Source: a virus. Taken from it: a stretch of 64,000 nucleotides of DNA. How positions within the stretch are numbered: the stretch's first letter is position 1; each line of letters opens with the position of its first letter. Below, piece after piece: positions 8,901 through 18,659 of this stretch. The translations under genes were made by a program, and so were the position numbers. The stretch spans positions 1-64,000 of IMG/VR virus record IMGVR_UViG_3300042569_001723; one strand, written 5' to 3'. A model generated the notes under the pieces. That model ran no database searches. It saw only the letters and a program-made list of their open reading frames with translations, and was not told the origin of the DNA.

Positions 8901-11900
8901 TGGCAAAATAGATTAAGAATTTTTGAACAAGGTGGAAATGCGAGAGGTGGATATTTTGATATATCAACATTGGCAAATGGTGTTGGAACTAATCTTATAA
9001 CTGCTGGTTCTAGTGGTACTTCAGGAACTGCTGGAACTAGTGGAACATCAGGTATTAATGGGTCATCAGGAACATCGGGTTCTAGTGGTACTTCAGGAAC
9101 AAGTGGTACGTCTGGAACTTCAGGTTCTGCGGGTACATCTGGTTCTAGTGGTTCAACAGGAACAAGTGGAACATCTGGTTCTAGTGGTACAAGAGGAACA
9201 TCGGGTTCTAGTGGAAGTAGTGGAAGTGCTGGTACATCGGGTTCTAGTGGAAGTAGTGGAAGTGCTGGTACTTCAGGTTCTAGTGGTACTTCAGGAACTA
9301 GTGGAAGTGCTGGTACATCGGGTTCTAGTGGAAGTAGTGGAAGTGCTGGTACTTCAGGTTCTAGTGGTACATCCGGAACATCAGGTTCCAGTGGAGCAAC
9401 AGGTTCGTCAGGAAGTTCAGGTTCTAGTGGTACAAGAGGAACTTCAGGTTCTAGCGGTAGTACAGGAACAAGTGGAACATCAGGAAGCTCAGGTGCAACT
9501 GGTTCCTCAGGAACAAGTGGTACATCAGGTTCTAGTGGAGCAACTGGTTCTTCAGGAAGTAGCGGTAGTGCAGGAACCAGTGGAACATCAGGAAGTAGTG
9601 GTACTTCAATCACAACTTCGGGTACTAATAATACATTAACTAAATTTACATCAACAACAACAGTTGGAAACGCAACCAACTTAACAGATGACGGAACAAC
9701 GTTTAGAATTGGTGAAAATACAATCGTAACAGGGTCATTAGTAGTGACAGGAAACTTAACTGCTCAACAATTTATTGTTAGTAGTAGTGTAACACACTTA
9801 ACTACGTCATTCGCCTCAGGTTCATCTAAGTTTGGTGATACTATTGATGATACACATCAATTTACGGGAAGTGTTAGAATCACCGGCTCATTACAAATAC
9901 CTAGTGCATCGGCTAACCCAACAGGAACGGCAACAGGTTCAATATATTACAATACAACAGATTCTAACATTTATAGATATGATGGTTCATTCTGGTTAAA
10001 ATCTGCTGGTTCTTCTGGAACAAGTGGAACATCTGGTTCTGCGGGTACATCTGGAACGGCAGGTTCAAGTGGAAGTGCCGGAACATCTGGAACATCAGGT
10101 TCAAGTGGAAGTGCCGGAACTTCAGGAACAAGTGGTACTTCAGGTTCAAGTGGAGCAACAGGTTCGTCAGGAACCTCAGGTTCTAGTGGAGCAACTGGTT
10201 CATCAGGAAGTTCAGGTTCATCTGGTACAAGAGGTACGAGTGGTTCAAGCGGTTCTGCGGGAACAAGTGGAACATCAGGTTCTTCAGGGACATCTGGAAC
10301 ATCAGGTTCTAGTGGAGCGACTGGTTCATCTGGTTCTAGTGGTACTGCGGGTACTTCAGGTTCAAGTGGAGCTACAGGTTCGTCAGGAACCTCAGGAACA
10401 TCAGGTTCTAGTGGAGCAACTGGTTCTTCAGGAAGTAGTGGTACTGCGGGGTCTTCAGGTTCTAGTGGTGCTACAGGTTCGTCTGGAACATCAGGTTCTT
10501 CTGGTACAAGAGGTACATCAGGTTCTAGTGGTACTGCAGGTACTTCAGGATCATCAGGGTCTTCAGGTTCTTCTGGAACTAGTGGAACATCTATAACAAC
10601 GTCAGGAGCAAACAACACATTAGTTAAATTTACATCAACCTCTACGGTCGGTAATTCAAATTTAACAGACGATGGAACAACAATTAGATTGGCATCTAAT
10701 TCAATTGTTACGGGGTCACTGGTTGTTACGGGTAATTTAACTGCTCAACAACTTATTATATCATCTTCAGTAATGCATTTGACTCAGTCATTTGCATCAG
10801 GAAGTCATAAGTTTGGTGATACCGCAGATGATAATCATGATTTTACAGGATCAGTTAGAATAAACGGGTCAATTGTTTCAACAACAACCGCATTAGTGTC
10901 TGGCTCATCTCAAATTGATTTAACTGCAACCACAAACTATTCAACAGGAATAAAAACAAGATTAAATGCTGAGGGTGTAATATCTGGTTCATCACAAGTA
11001 ACGGGAATAGGTAATTCACAATTAACAAACTCATCTTTTAATATTGGTACAACATCCATATCATTAGGTCGGGCAAGTGCGTCTCAAACATTAACAGGAG
11101 TTAGTATTGATGGTAATTCAGCAACTGTAACAAACGGAGTTTACACTACTGGTGATCAAACAATTGCTGGTATTAAAACATTTAGTAATAGAGTTGTTTT
11201 TAACTCTGCAGTTGCAAATAGACCACAATTCCCTGGTGGTATTTTAGGATTAGATACTGGTGATGGTAATTTTGATATATGGGGTATCTCTCGTGATTAT
11301 TATCCATCTCACGGAACTGGAGCAAATGCTTGGGGTTTAAGATGGAATGGTGATAATAATGATTTTGAATTTGTTGGTGGTGGTACTAATCGTGTTATTT
11401 TAGACATGGATGGTGGTAACATTACCAGTACAGGAACAATATCGGCATCAAACTTTAGTGGAACATCTTCAGGAACAAACACTGGCGATCAAACAAATAT
11501 TACGGGTAATGCCGCAACGGCAACTACTGCAGGGGCGTTAAGTTCAATGAACATATCTCAGTTTACAAATAACAGTGGTTATATTACTGGTATCTCATTT
11601 GCAAACGTTTCATCAAAACCAACAACAATCAGTGGTTATGGTATAACTGATGCAATTACAACAGGTAATATCGGTTCACAAACGGTAGCTTCAGCCGGTA
11701 ACTCAACAACGGTTGGAAATCTAACACCTATTCAGTTCTTTAACAATATGGGTGATAGCCATGGAACAAGAACTAGTTTTGACGCTAGTACCCCATCATA
11801 TAATTTTGGTTTTAGATATGTGCAAGGATCAACCAACGGACCTGGAACAGGTGGTGGTCAATTTTATTCTTGGTACATAGGTTTGGGTAATGATTATCCA

Positions 11901-12641
11901 GCAACCGGCGGTGGTTCATATGGTGCCATGTTTGCTGTCGACAGAAATGTAACAACACCTTATCTTTCAGTAAGATATAATGAAAGTAATAGTTTTGGTT
12001 CTTGGAGAAAAATACACGCAGGATATGCTGATACATCAGGTACCGCTGGTTCATTAAGTAGTATGAACATATCTCAATTCACTAATAATAGTGGATACAT
12101 TACTGGTATCTCATTTGCGAACGTATCATCAAAACCAACTACACTTGGTGGATATGGTATAACAGATGCTTGGCAAGCTGCAGGAAGTTGGGGTGCTGAT
12201 TTAACATCTAATGGATTTACAAGACAAATTGGTGTCGTATATACGGGGGGCGAATTTGCTATATTAACAAATAACTCACAAATATCAACACTTATTGATG
12301 GTTCATATTTTGCAGGTGAAAGTGGTGGATTTTATTCGTTAAATAATTCAAACGCATATTCAAGTAGAGTTGGTTTTTCTAGAGATGGTAGTGGTAATGC
12401 GGCATTTAATGCAAGTGTTGTACCTACAGCTAATAATACATACAACTTAGGTTCAGCATCACTTGGATGGGCGAACGTTTATACGAATGACTTACATTTA
12501 AGTAATATGAATAAACCTGAAGGAAATGATATCGATGGAACAAATGGTACGTGGACTATTCAGGAAGGTGCAGAAAATCTGTATATTATAAATAATAACA
12601 ACGGAAAGAAATTTAAAATATCATTAGAGGAAATTATATAG
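5949..12641 (+). CDS. Giant tail fibre A with five Ser/Thr-rich Gly-X-Y tracts
   Basis: 2230 residues. Residues 1-140 are an attachment head and beta modules. Five tracts made almost only of [12 protein letters not shown] and GAT triplets lie at about residues 141-243, 380-535, 667-855, 1020-1220 and 1354-1548. They are collagen-like in period but contain no Pro. Between tracts lie modules of about 130 residues ([15 protein letters not shown], then [13 protein letters not shown], then [15 protein letters not shown]). The module before tract 4 carries an extra piece ([17 protein letters not shown]). The C-terminal 680 residues hold a different set of beta modules and end in a 65-residue block ([21 protein letters not shown], then TIQEG, then KKFKISLEE) that also ends giant fibre B. 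It probably forms a very long trimeric fibre. Its Ser/Thr content makes it a candidate for O-glycosylation by enzymes encoded downstream. Confidence 0.9.
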   Translation: MGNEFKVKNGIIVSGSAEIENDLIVHGTLTATQIDLTVVSSSVLFQSGSTKFGDSSDDVHNMTGSVYITGSITLNGSPIGTGKLDQTEFYTYTTSLDQKTGSFATTGSNTFVGTEIISGSVNIVGGDLIINGTSYNSQTSGTSGTSGTAGSSGTSGSSGSAGTSGTSGTSGSSGSAGTSGTSGSSGSAGTSGSSGTRGTSGSSGSSGTSGTSGSSGSSGSAGTSGTSGSSGSSGTAGSSGTSGLLTLTGTTDNGIITLNGSAPNATVESNLRFDGSTLSVTGSGTVSGNLTVQGNLTAQQFIVSSSVTHLTTSFSSGSTKFGDTIDDNHNFTGSVFITGALQIPKSASNPTGTVSGQLYYNTTDTNIYRYDGSFWLKAAGTSGTSGTSGSSGSAGTSGTSGSSGSAGTSGTSGSSGSTGTSGTSGSSGSAGTSGTAGSSGSAGTSGTSGSSGSAGTSGTSGSSGSAGTSGSSGSAGTSGSSGSAGSSGSAGTSGSSGSSGSAGTSGTSGTSGSTGTSGTSGSSGSSGTSGSSGTSITTSGTNNTVVKFTSTSTVGNSNIKDDGTTIQLGSNTQITGSLVVSGNLTAQQFIVSSSVTHLTTSFSSGSTKFGDDIFDNHNFTGSVIVTGSLQIPLTTSPLLAATGAIYYNTTDTNIYRYDGTNWLKAAGTSGTSGTSGSSGSAGTSGSSGSTGTSGSSGSSGTRGTSGSSGSAGTSGTSGSSGSAGTSGTSGGTGSSGSSGSSGSSGTSGTTGTSGSSGTAGTSGTSGSSGSTGTSGSSGTSGTSGSSGSAGTSGTSGSSGSTGTSGTSGSSGATGSSGSSGSSGTRGTSGSSGSAGTSGTSGTSGSSGTSGSSGTSITTSGTNNTIVKFTSTSTVGNSNLTDDGTTFRVGQNAIVTGSLTVTGNLIAQQYIVSSSVSYITTSFASGSTKFGDSSDDVHNFTGSLNIGGGGKLTVATVGGDEGGEILLGKAATNTTLAGDGVTIDVWQNRLRIFEQGGNARGGYFDISTLANGVGTNLITAGSSGTSGTAGTSGTSGINGSSGTSGSSGTSGTSGTSGTSGSAGTSGSSGSTGTSGTSGSSGTRGTSGSSGSSGSAGTSGSSGSSGSAGTSGSSGTSGTSGSAGTSGSSGSSGSAGTSGSSGTSGTSGSSGATGSSGSSGSSGTRGTSGSSGSTGTSGTSGSSGATGSSGTSGTSGSSGATGSSGSSGSAGTSGTSGSSGTSITTSGTNNTLTKFTSTTTVGNATNLTDDGTTFRIGENTIVTGSLVVTGNLTAQQFIVSSSVTHLTTSFASGSSKFGDTIDDTHQFTGSVRITGSLQIPSASANPTGTATGSIYYNTTDSNIYRYDGSFWLKSAGSSGTSGTSGSAGTSGTAGSSGSAGTSGTSGSSGSAGTSGTSGTSGSSGATGSSGTSGSSGATGSSGSSGSSGTRGTSGSSGSAGTSGTSGSSGTSGTSGSSGATGSSGSSGTAGTSGSSGATGSSGTSGTSGSSGATGSSGSSGTAGSSGSSGATGSSGTSGSSGTRGTSGSSGTAGTSGSSGSSGSSGTSGTSITTSGANNTLVKFTSTSTVGNSNLTDDGTTIRLASNSIVTGSLVVTGNLTAQQLIISSSVMHLTQSFASGSHKFGDTADDNHDFTGSVRINGSIVSTTTALVSGSSQIDLTATTNYSTGIKTRLNAEGVISGSSQVTGIGNSQLTNSSFNIGTTSISLGRASASQTLTGVSIDGNSATVTNGVYTTGDQTIAGIKTFSNRVVFNSAVANRPQFPGGILGLDTGDGNFDIWGISRDYYPSHGTGANAWGLRWNGDNNDFEFVGGGTNRVILDMDGGNITSTGTISASNFSGTSSGTNTGDQTNITGNAATATTAGALSSMNISQFTNNSGYITGISFANVSSKPTTISGYGITDAITTGNIGSQTVASAGNSTTVGNLTPIQFFNNMGDSHGTRTSFDASTPSYNFGFRYVQGSTNGPGTGGGQFYSWYIGLGNDYPATGGGSYGAMFAVDRNVTTPYLSVRYNESNSFGSWRKIHAGYADTSGTAGSLSSMNISQFTNNSGYITGISFANVSSKPTTLGGYGITDAWQAAGSWGADLTSNGFTRQIGVVYTGGEFAILTNNSQISTLIDGSYFAGESGGFYSLNNSNAYSSRVGFSRDGSGNAAFNASVVPTANNTYNLGSASLGWANVYTNDLHLSNMNKPEGNDIDGTNGTWTIQEGAENLYIINNNNGKKFKISLEEII
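6369..10592 (+). repeat. Five Gly-Ser/Thr triplet-repeat tracts in giant fibre A
   Basis: Nine-base-scale coding repeats at 6369-6677, 7086-7553, 7947-8513, 9006-9608 and 10008-10592. Each codes Gly followed by two residues from Ser, Thr and Ala, with rare GTR or GIN triplets. Codons are mixed (GGT/GGA/GGC, TCA/AGT/TCT, ACA/ACT/ACG), which keeps the DNA less identical than the protein. The period also opens long false frames on the other strand. Confidence 0.95.
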
Positions 12642-12642
12642 T

Positions 12643-14076
12643 ATGCCAGTATATGTAAAAACAAATGTGTTGGATAAAGATGACATAACATCTGGTGGTA
12701 TATTCAAAGAAAATATTATTAGAGCAGGTCTTCAAGCCTACTATGATGTAAATAATTTTTATTCTTATCCAAACGGTGGTAGTGCATGGAATAATATCGC
12801 TAGAGACCATAGTAATTTAACCATACAAAATGGTATGGGAACATCAACATTTAATGGAGTAAAAGGGTTCAATATGAACTTCGATGGTGCTGTTGTTAGT
12901 GGTACATATAGTGGTACTCAACCAAATGCTCAAGCAACTTTTGAAGCGTGGATTTATGCCTCAGCATCCGAAATAACGTCTGGCGATAGAGGAACAATTA
13001 TATTATTACAAGGTGCTGGTTGCGGTCAATATATGAGTTGGAATAAATCTAATCAATACATGTCAACATATTGGTATTGTAGTGATGCGAATGGGTATCA
13101 CGAAACTAATGGACCATCACCTAGAAAGACTTGGCATCATTGGTGTACAGTATGGGATGGTAGAGCGGGTAGATTGTATCAATATGTAAATGGAACTTTT
13201 GTTGGTATTGCCACAACAACAAATTCTGGTGCACCTGGCACTAATTTAATAATTGGTAGAGAAAGTGGTGATAGACAATTCGGAGGTAGTATTGCTGAAG
13301 TTAGAATTTATAATAGATCATTAACACCATCTGAGGTTTTACAAAACTATTTTGCAACAAGAGAAAAATATCATGGAATAACAAGAGGATTACAAACATG
13401 GGTTGATTCGGCTTCATTAGCTTCGTACCCTGGTAGCGGTGGGTCAATGACTGATTTAAGTGGAAATAGTAGAACATTAACACTTTATAATGGTTATTCT
13501 TATAGTTCTAGTAACGAAGGTGTGATTAATTTTGATGGTGTTGGTGGAATGGGTATTTTCAGTGGAAGTGCCCCAGATTTTGCATGGTCACCAAATGGTG
13601 CTATAGGTCGTTCAACAATGACAATCGAAATGTGGGTAAAATCATCTGATACTAATGGTGTTTTTTTCACAAAACCTTGGAATGGTTCTGGACAATATAA
13701 TATTTGGATATTCCCTGGTTCATTCTATTTATTCGCTGGTTCAACAGCTACTGATATTGGGTTTGCTAGAACACTATCTAACAATACATGGACGCACATT
13801 GTTTGTTGGGCAGATTCAACAAACATGGGTTACTATATAAATGGTGGTGAATTTAGTGGGTCAAGAAGTCACGGAATAACTGGCGATGCACCATCATCAG
13901 GAAACGCAAATGTTGGCGCTGGTGTTTTCACTTTATATCCTTATGGTTCTTGGGGTGGTAACACTGGTTTTAGTATTGATGGACAAATGGGTTTATGTAA
14001 AGTATATAACAGAGTTTTATCTGCTGATGAAGCAGGTCAAGCTTTTAGAACACAAAAAGCAAGATTCGGATTATAA
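12643..14076 (+). CDS. Fibre-tip protein with two tandem LamG lectin domains
   Basis: 477 residues, starting 2 bases after giant fibre A. An N-terminal 25-residue segment (KDDITSGGIFKENIIRAGL) recurs in the LamG protein at 61035 and looks like a docking peptide. Two concanavalin A-like/LamG_3 domains follow, at about 26-240 (FEAWIYASASE, then AEVRIYNRSLTPSEVLQNY) and 243-477 (LQTWVDSASLASYPGSGGS, then GLCKVYNRVLSADEAGQAF). Such domains bind carbohydrate, often with calcium. Placement after the fibre points to a receptor-binding tip. No cleavage motif is seen. Confidence 0.8.
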   Translation: MPVYVKTNVLDKDDITSGGIFKENIIRAGLQAYYDVNNFYSYPNGGSAWNNIARDHSNLTIQNGMGTSTFNGVKGFNMNFDGAVVSGTYSGTQPNAQATFEAWIYASASEITSGDRGTIILLQGAGCGQYMSWNKSNQYMSTYWYCSDANGYHETNGPSPRKTWHHWCTVWDGRAGRLYQYVNGTFVGIATTTNSGAPGTNLIIGRESGDRQFGGSIAEVRIYNRSLTPSEVLQNYFATREKYHGITRGLQTWVDSASLASYPGSGGSMTDLSGNSRTLTLYNGYSYSSSNEGVINFDGVGGMGIFSGSAPDFAWSPNGAIGRSTMTIEMWVKSSDTNGVFFTKPWNGSGQYNIWIFPGSFYLFAGSTATDIGFARTLSNNTWTHIVCWADSTNMGYYINGGEFSGSRSHGITGDAPSSGNANVGAGVFTLYPYGSWGGNTGFSIDGQMGLCKVYNRVLSADEAGQAFRTQKARFGL

Positions 14077-14873
14077 TGAGTTTAATAATAGGTGGAAATA
14101 GTATATCGTCATCAAGTGCCAATTCTGGGGCAGAAATTAAATCTTTTTATAATTTCCCTACAGATGGATTGGTATTGGACTTAAACGCAAATAACTATCA
14201 AGGTAGTTCATCTACTTGGTGTGATTCTGTTTATGGTATGTGTTTTAATAGTAGAAATAGTGGTGAACCATATACAACAACACCAACACCAAAAGTTTGG
14301 GTTAATAGTGTACCGGCAATAGCGTTTAATGGTCAAAGTTGGTGGGAAAGTGCGAATACCACACAAACAGATAGAGTTGACTTGAGAGGAGCATTCACGT
14401 TAGTTATGATATATTGGTTTCCTTCTAATAGTGCTAGACATAATTTATTTGAAAAAGCGGGAACGTCATATGCATCATATCAGCAAGAATTGGCAACAAC
14501 TTGGGAGGTTGGTAACACCCTTTCTTATTATAGATCTGGTGGACAAGAAGGTACATATGATTATGCAAACACTAAAGCATATACAACAAATAGATGGACT
14601 TTTATAGCAATTAAAAGTAATGGTGCACATAATTCGGGATTTTATTATGACCAATCATCTGGTTGGGTATCTGATTATACTAGTAGAAGTGATACAAACA
14701 TACTAAGGTCAAGTACGGTGAGAATAGGTAACGGATATACTGGAATAATGGAAGTAGGTTATTTACACTCTTGTATGGTATGGAACGTTGATTTGAATTC
14801 AACAAGAATAAACGAAGTCTATAATTATTATAGCAACCTATTTACATTAATGGGTACAACATTATTCGCATAA
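14076..14873 (+). CDS. LamG-like fibre-tip protein
   Basis: 265 residues. Its start shares a base with the stop of the preceding LamG gene (TAATG), so the two are translationally coupled. After a Ser-rich leader (SLIIGGNSISSSSANSGAE) comes one concanavalin A-like domain: DGLVLDLNANNYQGSSSTW, VPAIAFNGQSWWES, FTLVMIYWF, then YLHSCMVWNVDLNSTRINEVYNY. This order matches LamG_3 or a related jelly-roll. It is likely a carbohydrate-binding accessory tip. It is more divergent than its neighbours, so the family call is less sure. Confidence 0.65.
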   Translation: MSLIIGGNSISSSSANSGAEIKSFYNFPTDGLVLDLNANNYQGSSSTWCDSVYGMCFNSRNSGEPYTTTPTPKVWVNSVPAIAFNGQSWWESANTTQTDRVDLRGAFTLVMIYWFPSNSARHNLFEKAGTSYASYQQELATTWEVGNTLSYYRSGGQEGTYDYANTKAYTTNRWTFIAIKSNGAHNSGFYYDQSSGWVSDYTSRSDTNILRSSTVRIGNGYTGIMEVGYLHSCMVWNVDLNSTRINEVYNYYSNLFTLMGTTLFA

Positions 14874-14876
14874 ACT

Positions 14877-15647
14877 ATGTCAATATTCATCGGCACATCA
14901 CAGTTAGGTACAAGGTCTTTCGACTCATCTGGGACATCTAATTTTACATTATTATTAGATGGGTCAACAGCTGAAAAAGCGGCACCATCAGCAAACTATT
15001 TAAAGTTTAATGCTGGTATAACAACCAATGGAATTTACTGGTTGAATCCAGGTGGGTTAGGGGCAAATCAGTTTTATCTAAATTTTGATTTTGATTCAAC
15101 AAGAGTATGGACTATGGTTATTGCTAATAGAATCAATACCAGCGGTATGAGTAATTTAACATTTGCAAATGCAACTGGTGCGGTTGTCAATAGCAGAGGA
15201 ACATATGATGCTAATTTAAATTTTAATTTATGGGTTGGGCTAAATTATTGGCCATACTTAGGAAATACAATAAATCAATACGTTTCTACTTCAGCAACTG
15301 GGCTATCTGGTTCACACACTAAAAGATCAAGATGGAAGTATAGTGGATGGGCCAGTAATTATTCTTTTTTATACCCGAGATCAATAGTTAATGATGTTGG
15401 TGGATCAACACCAGGTTGGTACTCTTATCATGCAGTAAATCAGTATAGTTTATCAACATTTGATAATGCAAACGGAAATGGTTGTGGTTGTTCTGCACAA
15501 TACATTAACAATCCATTTTGGTATGGATGTTGTTGGTCAGGAAATTATTTTGCTGGAGGTGGATATGCTGACGCTCCGTATTGGGATGGTTCAGGTGGTG
15601 ATTATCATAACTATGGGGCAGCTTTTTTAGCATTTACAGACATTTAA
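14877..15647 (+). CDS. Putative adhesin with Cys-rich, fibrinogen-like C-terminus
   Basis: 256 residues, 3 bases after the LamG gene. The N-terminus (MSIFIGTSQLGTRSFDSSGTS) follows the same short docking style as nearby tip proteins. The body is rich in Trp, Tyr, Asn and Gly. The C-terminal third has GCGCS, YGCCWSGNYFAGGGYADAPYW and a final YGAAFLAFTDI. The Cys, Trp and Gly spacing recalls fibrinogen-C or intelectin-like lectin folds, but this is a weak resemblance. Its place as last gene of the fibre-tip series suggests receptor binding. No enzyme motif is evident. Confidence 0.55.
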   Translation: MSIFIGTSQLGTRSFDSSGTSNFTLLLDGSTAEKAAPSANYLKFNAGITTNGIYWLNPGGLGANQFYLNFDFDSTRVWTMVIANRINTSGMSNLTFANATGAVVNSRGTYDANLNFNLWVGLNYWPYLGNTINQYVSTSATGLSGSHTKRSRWKYSGWASNYSFLYPRSIVNDVGGSTPGWYSYHAVNQYSLSTFDNANGNGCGCSAQYINNPFWYGCCWSGNYFAGGGYADAPYWDGSGGDYHNYGAAFLAFTDI

Positions 15648-15658
15648 TATTTAATATT

Positions 15659-15862
15659 ATGAATATAACAATAGAAAAAATATCAGACGAGAAATTTGAA
15701 ATAACAATTAAAGATGGTGAAACAATTATTTTTAATGACGTTCGTTATCACAATTACATGGAAGAAATTGTAATGGATGGTGAAAAAATAAACGATACAA
15801 TACAGCAACTATCATCATTATTTGGTGAACTAAATGTTGTCCAAAATGATTTTGTTCAATGA
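15659..15862 (+). CDS. Small hypothetical protein
   Basis: 67 residues, acidic, with a beta-rich start (MNITIEKISDEKFEITIKDG) and a helical end (INDTIQQLSSLFGELN). No Cys or membrane segment. Its TGA overlaps the ATG of the next small ORF (ATGA), so three tiny genes run as a coupled series after the tip genes. This kind of small soluble protein is common beside phage fibre genes, where some act as assembly helpers. That role is speculative here. Confidence 0.6.
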   Translation: MNITIEKISDEKFEITIKDGETIIFNDVRYHNYMEEIVMDGEKINDTIQQLSSLFGELNVVQNDFVQ

Positions 15863-15981
15863 GAATAGAAGAAGGTGTTGATAAAGACAATATCCAATGT
15901 TGGTTTGTACTTGACGGGGCAGATTTAATTGGTATATTTTATACATTAGAAGAAGCCCAAAACAATTTAAACAATGAGTAG
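15859..15981 (+). CDS. Tiny hypothetical protein, 40 residues
   Basis: ATG at 15859 overlaps the preceding stop (ATGA); the frame ends at TAG 15979-15981. The sequence (begins MRIEEGVDKDNIQCWFVLDG, ends NNLNNE) has a central strand and a helix rich in Glu, Gln and Asn. It overlaps the next ORF by 8 bases. Coupled spacing on both sides supports that it is real despite its size. No family recognised. Confidence 0.45.
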   Translation: MRIEEGVDKDNIQCWFVLDGADLIGIFYTLEEAQNNLNNE

Positions 15982-16150
15982 AAAGTTTATTAACATGTAT
16001 CAAGATAATTCTAATTTTTCGGGATACTATATTGTCGAATATATTGATGAAAATGGTGACATTAAAAAAGATAGGTTTGATACAGATTTAGATGCGCAAG
16101 AATTTTATCTTGAGTTGATGCAGGAGAGAAATACTACACAATTCGAATAA
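15974..16150 (+). CDS. Small hypothetical protein, 58 residues
   Basis: Starts inside the end of the previous ORF (ATGAG) and stops at TAA 16148-16150. The sequence begins MSRKFINMYQDNSNFSGYYI and has a C-terminal helix (DTDLDAQEFYLELMQERN). The strand-strand-helix pattern with an acidic surface is like many small phage proteins of unknown role. It is the last of three overlapping tiny genes and separates the fibre-tip genes from the glycosyltransferase block that starts 19 bases later. Confidence 0.5.
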   Translation: MSRKFINMYQDNSNFSGYYIVEYIDENGDIKKDRFDTDLDAQEFYLELMQERNTTQFE

Positions 16151-16169
16151 TTATTCTTAAATTATCCCT

Positions 16170-16895
16170 ATGAATAACATAGGATTTGGTATATTTTGTT
16201 TTGGTGAGGAGTATTATTATAAAGGTACCAAAGAAAAAATCAAAGAATTATTGAATGTGGGTTTATCTGTTTATGTATTGACAGATAAACCTGAAGAATT
16301 TACAGGAGTGACTGTAATTCAATATGATAGACATTTAAAATCATATTCAGATAAGATGATATTACCAAAATACATCTTAAAAAATCATGACATCTGCATA
16401 TTATTTGATGCAGACACACACGTCACAGATTATTCATTTTTAGAATTATTAAAAACATATAATTTCAAAAAAGGTATAACATATGTTGATACTCTATTGA
16501 ACCATAAAGCAAAGAAAGAATTTGTAAAAGAATTGGTTAATGAAACCAATCCTGAATGGAAAACCTATGTTGATTATGCAACTATGTTATACCCACAATT
16601 TATTGAACATGAAACAATATGGGAATATTTCTTGGTAATCAATAAAGATGGGTTTAATAATGATTCGTTTTATCATTACTATGAGAAATTACAATTGGTT
16701 AAAGAATATTCTGACCTTCCATTGAAAAAAGAGGTAAATGGAGCGGGAGAAGGTATATCGATACAGATAAGTTGTAAATCTGCTAACATAGAATTACAAA
16801 GAGATATTGAATTGTATAAATTATTGGAAGGTAAGATGATAAGTATAAGTAGAAGACACACACCACAACATTTGTGGCCAAATTGGATGAAATGA
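16170..16895 (+). CDS. GT-A fold glycosyltransferase
   Basis: 241 residues. An N-terminal Rossmann-like strand (NIGFGIFCFGEEYYYKGTKE) is followed by VYVLTD and by a DxD metal/nucleotide-sugar motif at residues 80-82 (ILFDADTHV). The layout is that of small GT-A enzymes such as GT6 or GT8, and the C-terminal RRHTPQHLWPNW also looks catalytic. It probably transfers a sugar from a nucleotide donor in the host cytoplasm. Acceptor and donor cannot be read from sequence. It opens the accessory block and overlaps the methyltransferase start by ATGA. Confidence 0.7.
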   Translation: MNNIGFGIFCFGEEYYYKGTKEKIKELLNVGLSVYVLTDKPEEFTGVTVIQYDRHLKSYSDKMILPKYILKNHDICILFDADTHVTDYSFLELLKTYNFKKGITYVDTLLNHKAKKEFVKELVNETNPEWKTYVDYATMLYPQFIEHETIWEYFLVINKDGFNNDSFYHYYEKLQLVKEYSDLPLKKEVNGAGEGISIQISCKSANIELQRDIELYKLLEGKMISISRRHTPQHLWPNWMK

Positions 16896-17620
16896 TAACG
16901 AATGATGATTTTATAAAAAAGAATATCACCAACAATGGTGATGAACCGGTACCATATCGTTGGACACACGGTGCAACCGATTTACACATGGGCGACGGAC
17001 TTTTGGTATATTCTATCATCCAACACATGAGAGCTAAAATTTGCGTCTGTATTGGGTCAGGAGGAGGGTTTATACCAAGAATCATGACCCAAGCTAGAAT
17101 TGATTTACATAAACAAAATATATTTGAAGGAAATGGAGACTATAATTGGGGTGACATTGGTACTAGCTACGTTGTTGACGCTTGCAATGGTATTGGCGGC
17201 CCAAACGATTTGGATAATGAAGAATCATTCTACCGGACAAATTTTTATCCGAGGTTTATTAAATCGACTTCTGTCGACGCGTATTATGATTTTTTTGTTA
17301 GACAAGATATTAAAATAGATGTACTATTCATTGATGGTGATCACTCATATGAAGGAGTTAAAACCGATTTTGAATTATATTCAAAGATAATGTCAGATAA
17401 TGGTATAATCATTATACATGACACAGATGAAAACTATGAAGAAACGTTAATTGTTTCTGAAGATTCCAAAAAAGACCACTACCGATTTGACGGTCCATCA
17501 AAGTTCATTAAAGAACTTGAAAAAAATACCGATTATAATTTGATTAATTTACATAATTTTCGTATATTAATGGATAAACCATCTTCAAGCGGTATAACCA
17601 TTATTAATAAGAAAAAATGA
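16892..17620 (+). CDS. Class I SAM-dependent methyltransferase
   Basis: 242 residues from the ATG at 16892, chosen because it gives the ATGA overlap used throughout the window; an in-frame ATG at 16874 would add six residues. The glycine-rich strand KICVCIGSGGGFIPRI fits the AdoMet-binding motif. The signature IDVLFIDGDHSYEGVKTDFE followed by GIIIIHDTDE is typical of the Methyltransf_24 group, which methylates sugars or small molecules in glycan and natural-product pathways. It sits between two glycosyltransferases, so sugar O-methylation is the likely job. Confidence 0.75.
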   Translation: MITNDDFIKKNITNNGDEPVPYRWTHGATDLHMGDGLLVYSIIQHMRAKICVCIGSGGGFIPRIMTQARIDLHKQNIFEGNGDYNWGDIGTSYVVDACNGIGGPNDLDNEESFYRTNFYPRFIKSTSVDAYYDFFVRQDIKIDVLFIDGDHSYEGVKTDFELYSKIMSDNGIIIIHDTDENYEETLIVSEDSKKDHYRFDGPSKFIKELEKNTDYNLINLHNFRILMDKPSSSGITIINKKK

Positions 17621-18474
17621 TTAGGTCATTAACAGTTATAGGTCACGGAACAAATTTATTACCACATTTTATTGAACATTATAGTGCATATGTTGATGAG
17701 ATTCAACTAGTTGTCTACGAAACTAATTTGTGCCCTAATTTAGGAAAAGAGGTGAATGAAATCACTGAAAACTACTCAAATGTTAAAATAATTAAGATAG
17801 TTAAAGACAGGGTATTTGATTGGCAAAAAGTCACAACACTTTATAACATGTATAAAGCCAAACATCCCAAAGATTGGTGGGTTATTGCTGATATTGATGA
17901 ATTTCATTTATATCCATATGATGACATAAAAAAAACAATTAAAGATTGTAATGATAATGGTTGGGAAATTATTAGAGGAGGTTTTATAGATAGGATTGGT
18001 CCTAATGGTAGTTTCCCCACAATAGAAACGGACGTCAGTATATGGAAACAATTTCCAAATGCAGGTTTTTTTAGATATCCAATGAGTAAAGCATGCCCTA
18101 ATAAAATTTCTTTAGTTAAAGGGAGTGTTGAGATAACATCTGGACAACACTATGCTAAAATAGATGGGCAAACAACTTGGAAATGGCAAGGTTGGAATCA
18201 TCCATTAATTGCACCATTCCATGATTATTCTGTACAGGTACATCATTTTAAATGGGATTCTACAAGTATAGATAGAGTTAAGGAAGTTGCACAAATAAAA
18301 CAAGAATATGCATATTCTAGTGAATATGAATTAATGTTTAAATCTTTGTTTAAATCCAAATTTAAAATAGATTTAAATGGGGATGATTATATGTTTGAAT
18401 TAGGATTAACTAAACCCGAATATAACCAATATAAAAATTGGAAAAATTTATTTAATAAAATCGTAACAATATGA
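17617..18474 (+). CDS. Glycosyltransferase, GT92/GT2-like
   Basis: 285 residues, ATGA overlap with the methyltransferase. The sequence has the order expected for the GT92-type (DUF23) group: LTVIGHGTNLLPHFIEHYSA at the N-terminus, WWVIADIDEFHLYP with the DxD-type motif at residues 92-94, and the downstream VHHFKWDS (208-215) that ends the fold. Enzymes of this group add hexose, often galactose, to glycans. The acceptor is unknown. It ends in IVTI and overlaps the next small gene. Confidence 0.75.
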   Translation: MIRSLTVIGHGTNLLPHFIEHYSAYVDEIQLVVYETNLCPNLGKEVNEITENYSNVKIIKIVKDRVFDWQKVTTLYNMYKAKHPKDWWVIADIDEFHLYPYDDIKKTIKDCNDNGWEIIRGGFIDRIGPNGSFPTIETDVSIWKQFPNAGFFRYPMSKACPNKISLVKGSVEITSGQHYAKIDGQTTWKWQGWNHPLIAPFHDYSVQVHHFKWDSTSIDRVKEVAQIKQEYAYSSEYELMFKSLFKSKFKIDLNGDDYMFELGLTKPEYNQYKNWKNLFNKIVTI

Positions 18475-18659
18475 CAGAAGAACAACAAATTTTAGAAACA
18501 AGAAAAGTTAAGGCATTAGAAAAAATTGCCAACTCATTAGATGCCCTGACCATTTGGTTTGAAGAAATCGATAAACAAGAATGGAGCGATAGAATACAAT
18601 ACTATCTATCGGAATGGCACAATACAACAAAACCAAAAGATCCAACAATAAATGGATAA
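18471..18659 (+). CDS. Small helical hypothetical protein
   Basis: 62 residues, almost entirely helical (RKVKALEKIANSLDALTIWF, then EWSDRIQYYLSEWHN). Amphipathic with no Cys. It overlaps the GT92-like gene by ATGA and runs 8 bases into the next gene. Similar short coiled-coil proteins occur in environmental phages without known function. A scaffold or adaptor role between the flanking glycosyltransferases is possible but not shown. Confidence 0.55.
   Translation: MTEEQQILETRKVKALEKIANSLDALTIWFEEIDKQEWSDRIQYYLSEWHNTTKPKDPTING

Noticed and set aside
6369-10592. Repeat tracts as a CRISPR array or satellite DNA
   Set aside because: The period is in frame, codes Gly-X-Y triplets, and has no constant repeat with unique spacers.
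7055-10618. Long minus-strand and plus-two frames inside the giant fibre A repeats (Val-Pro-Leu-Glu-Pro or Val-Gln-Val-rich)
   Set aside because: They are by-products of the nine-base repeat: the Gly-Ser-Thr coding period leaves other frames free of stops. Composition is unlike any gene here and no start context supports them.
16874-16891. Earlier ATG for the methyltransferase
   Set aside because: The ATG at 16892 gives the ATGA overlap seen at most junctions in the window, and the six extra residues add nothing recognisable.
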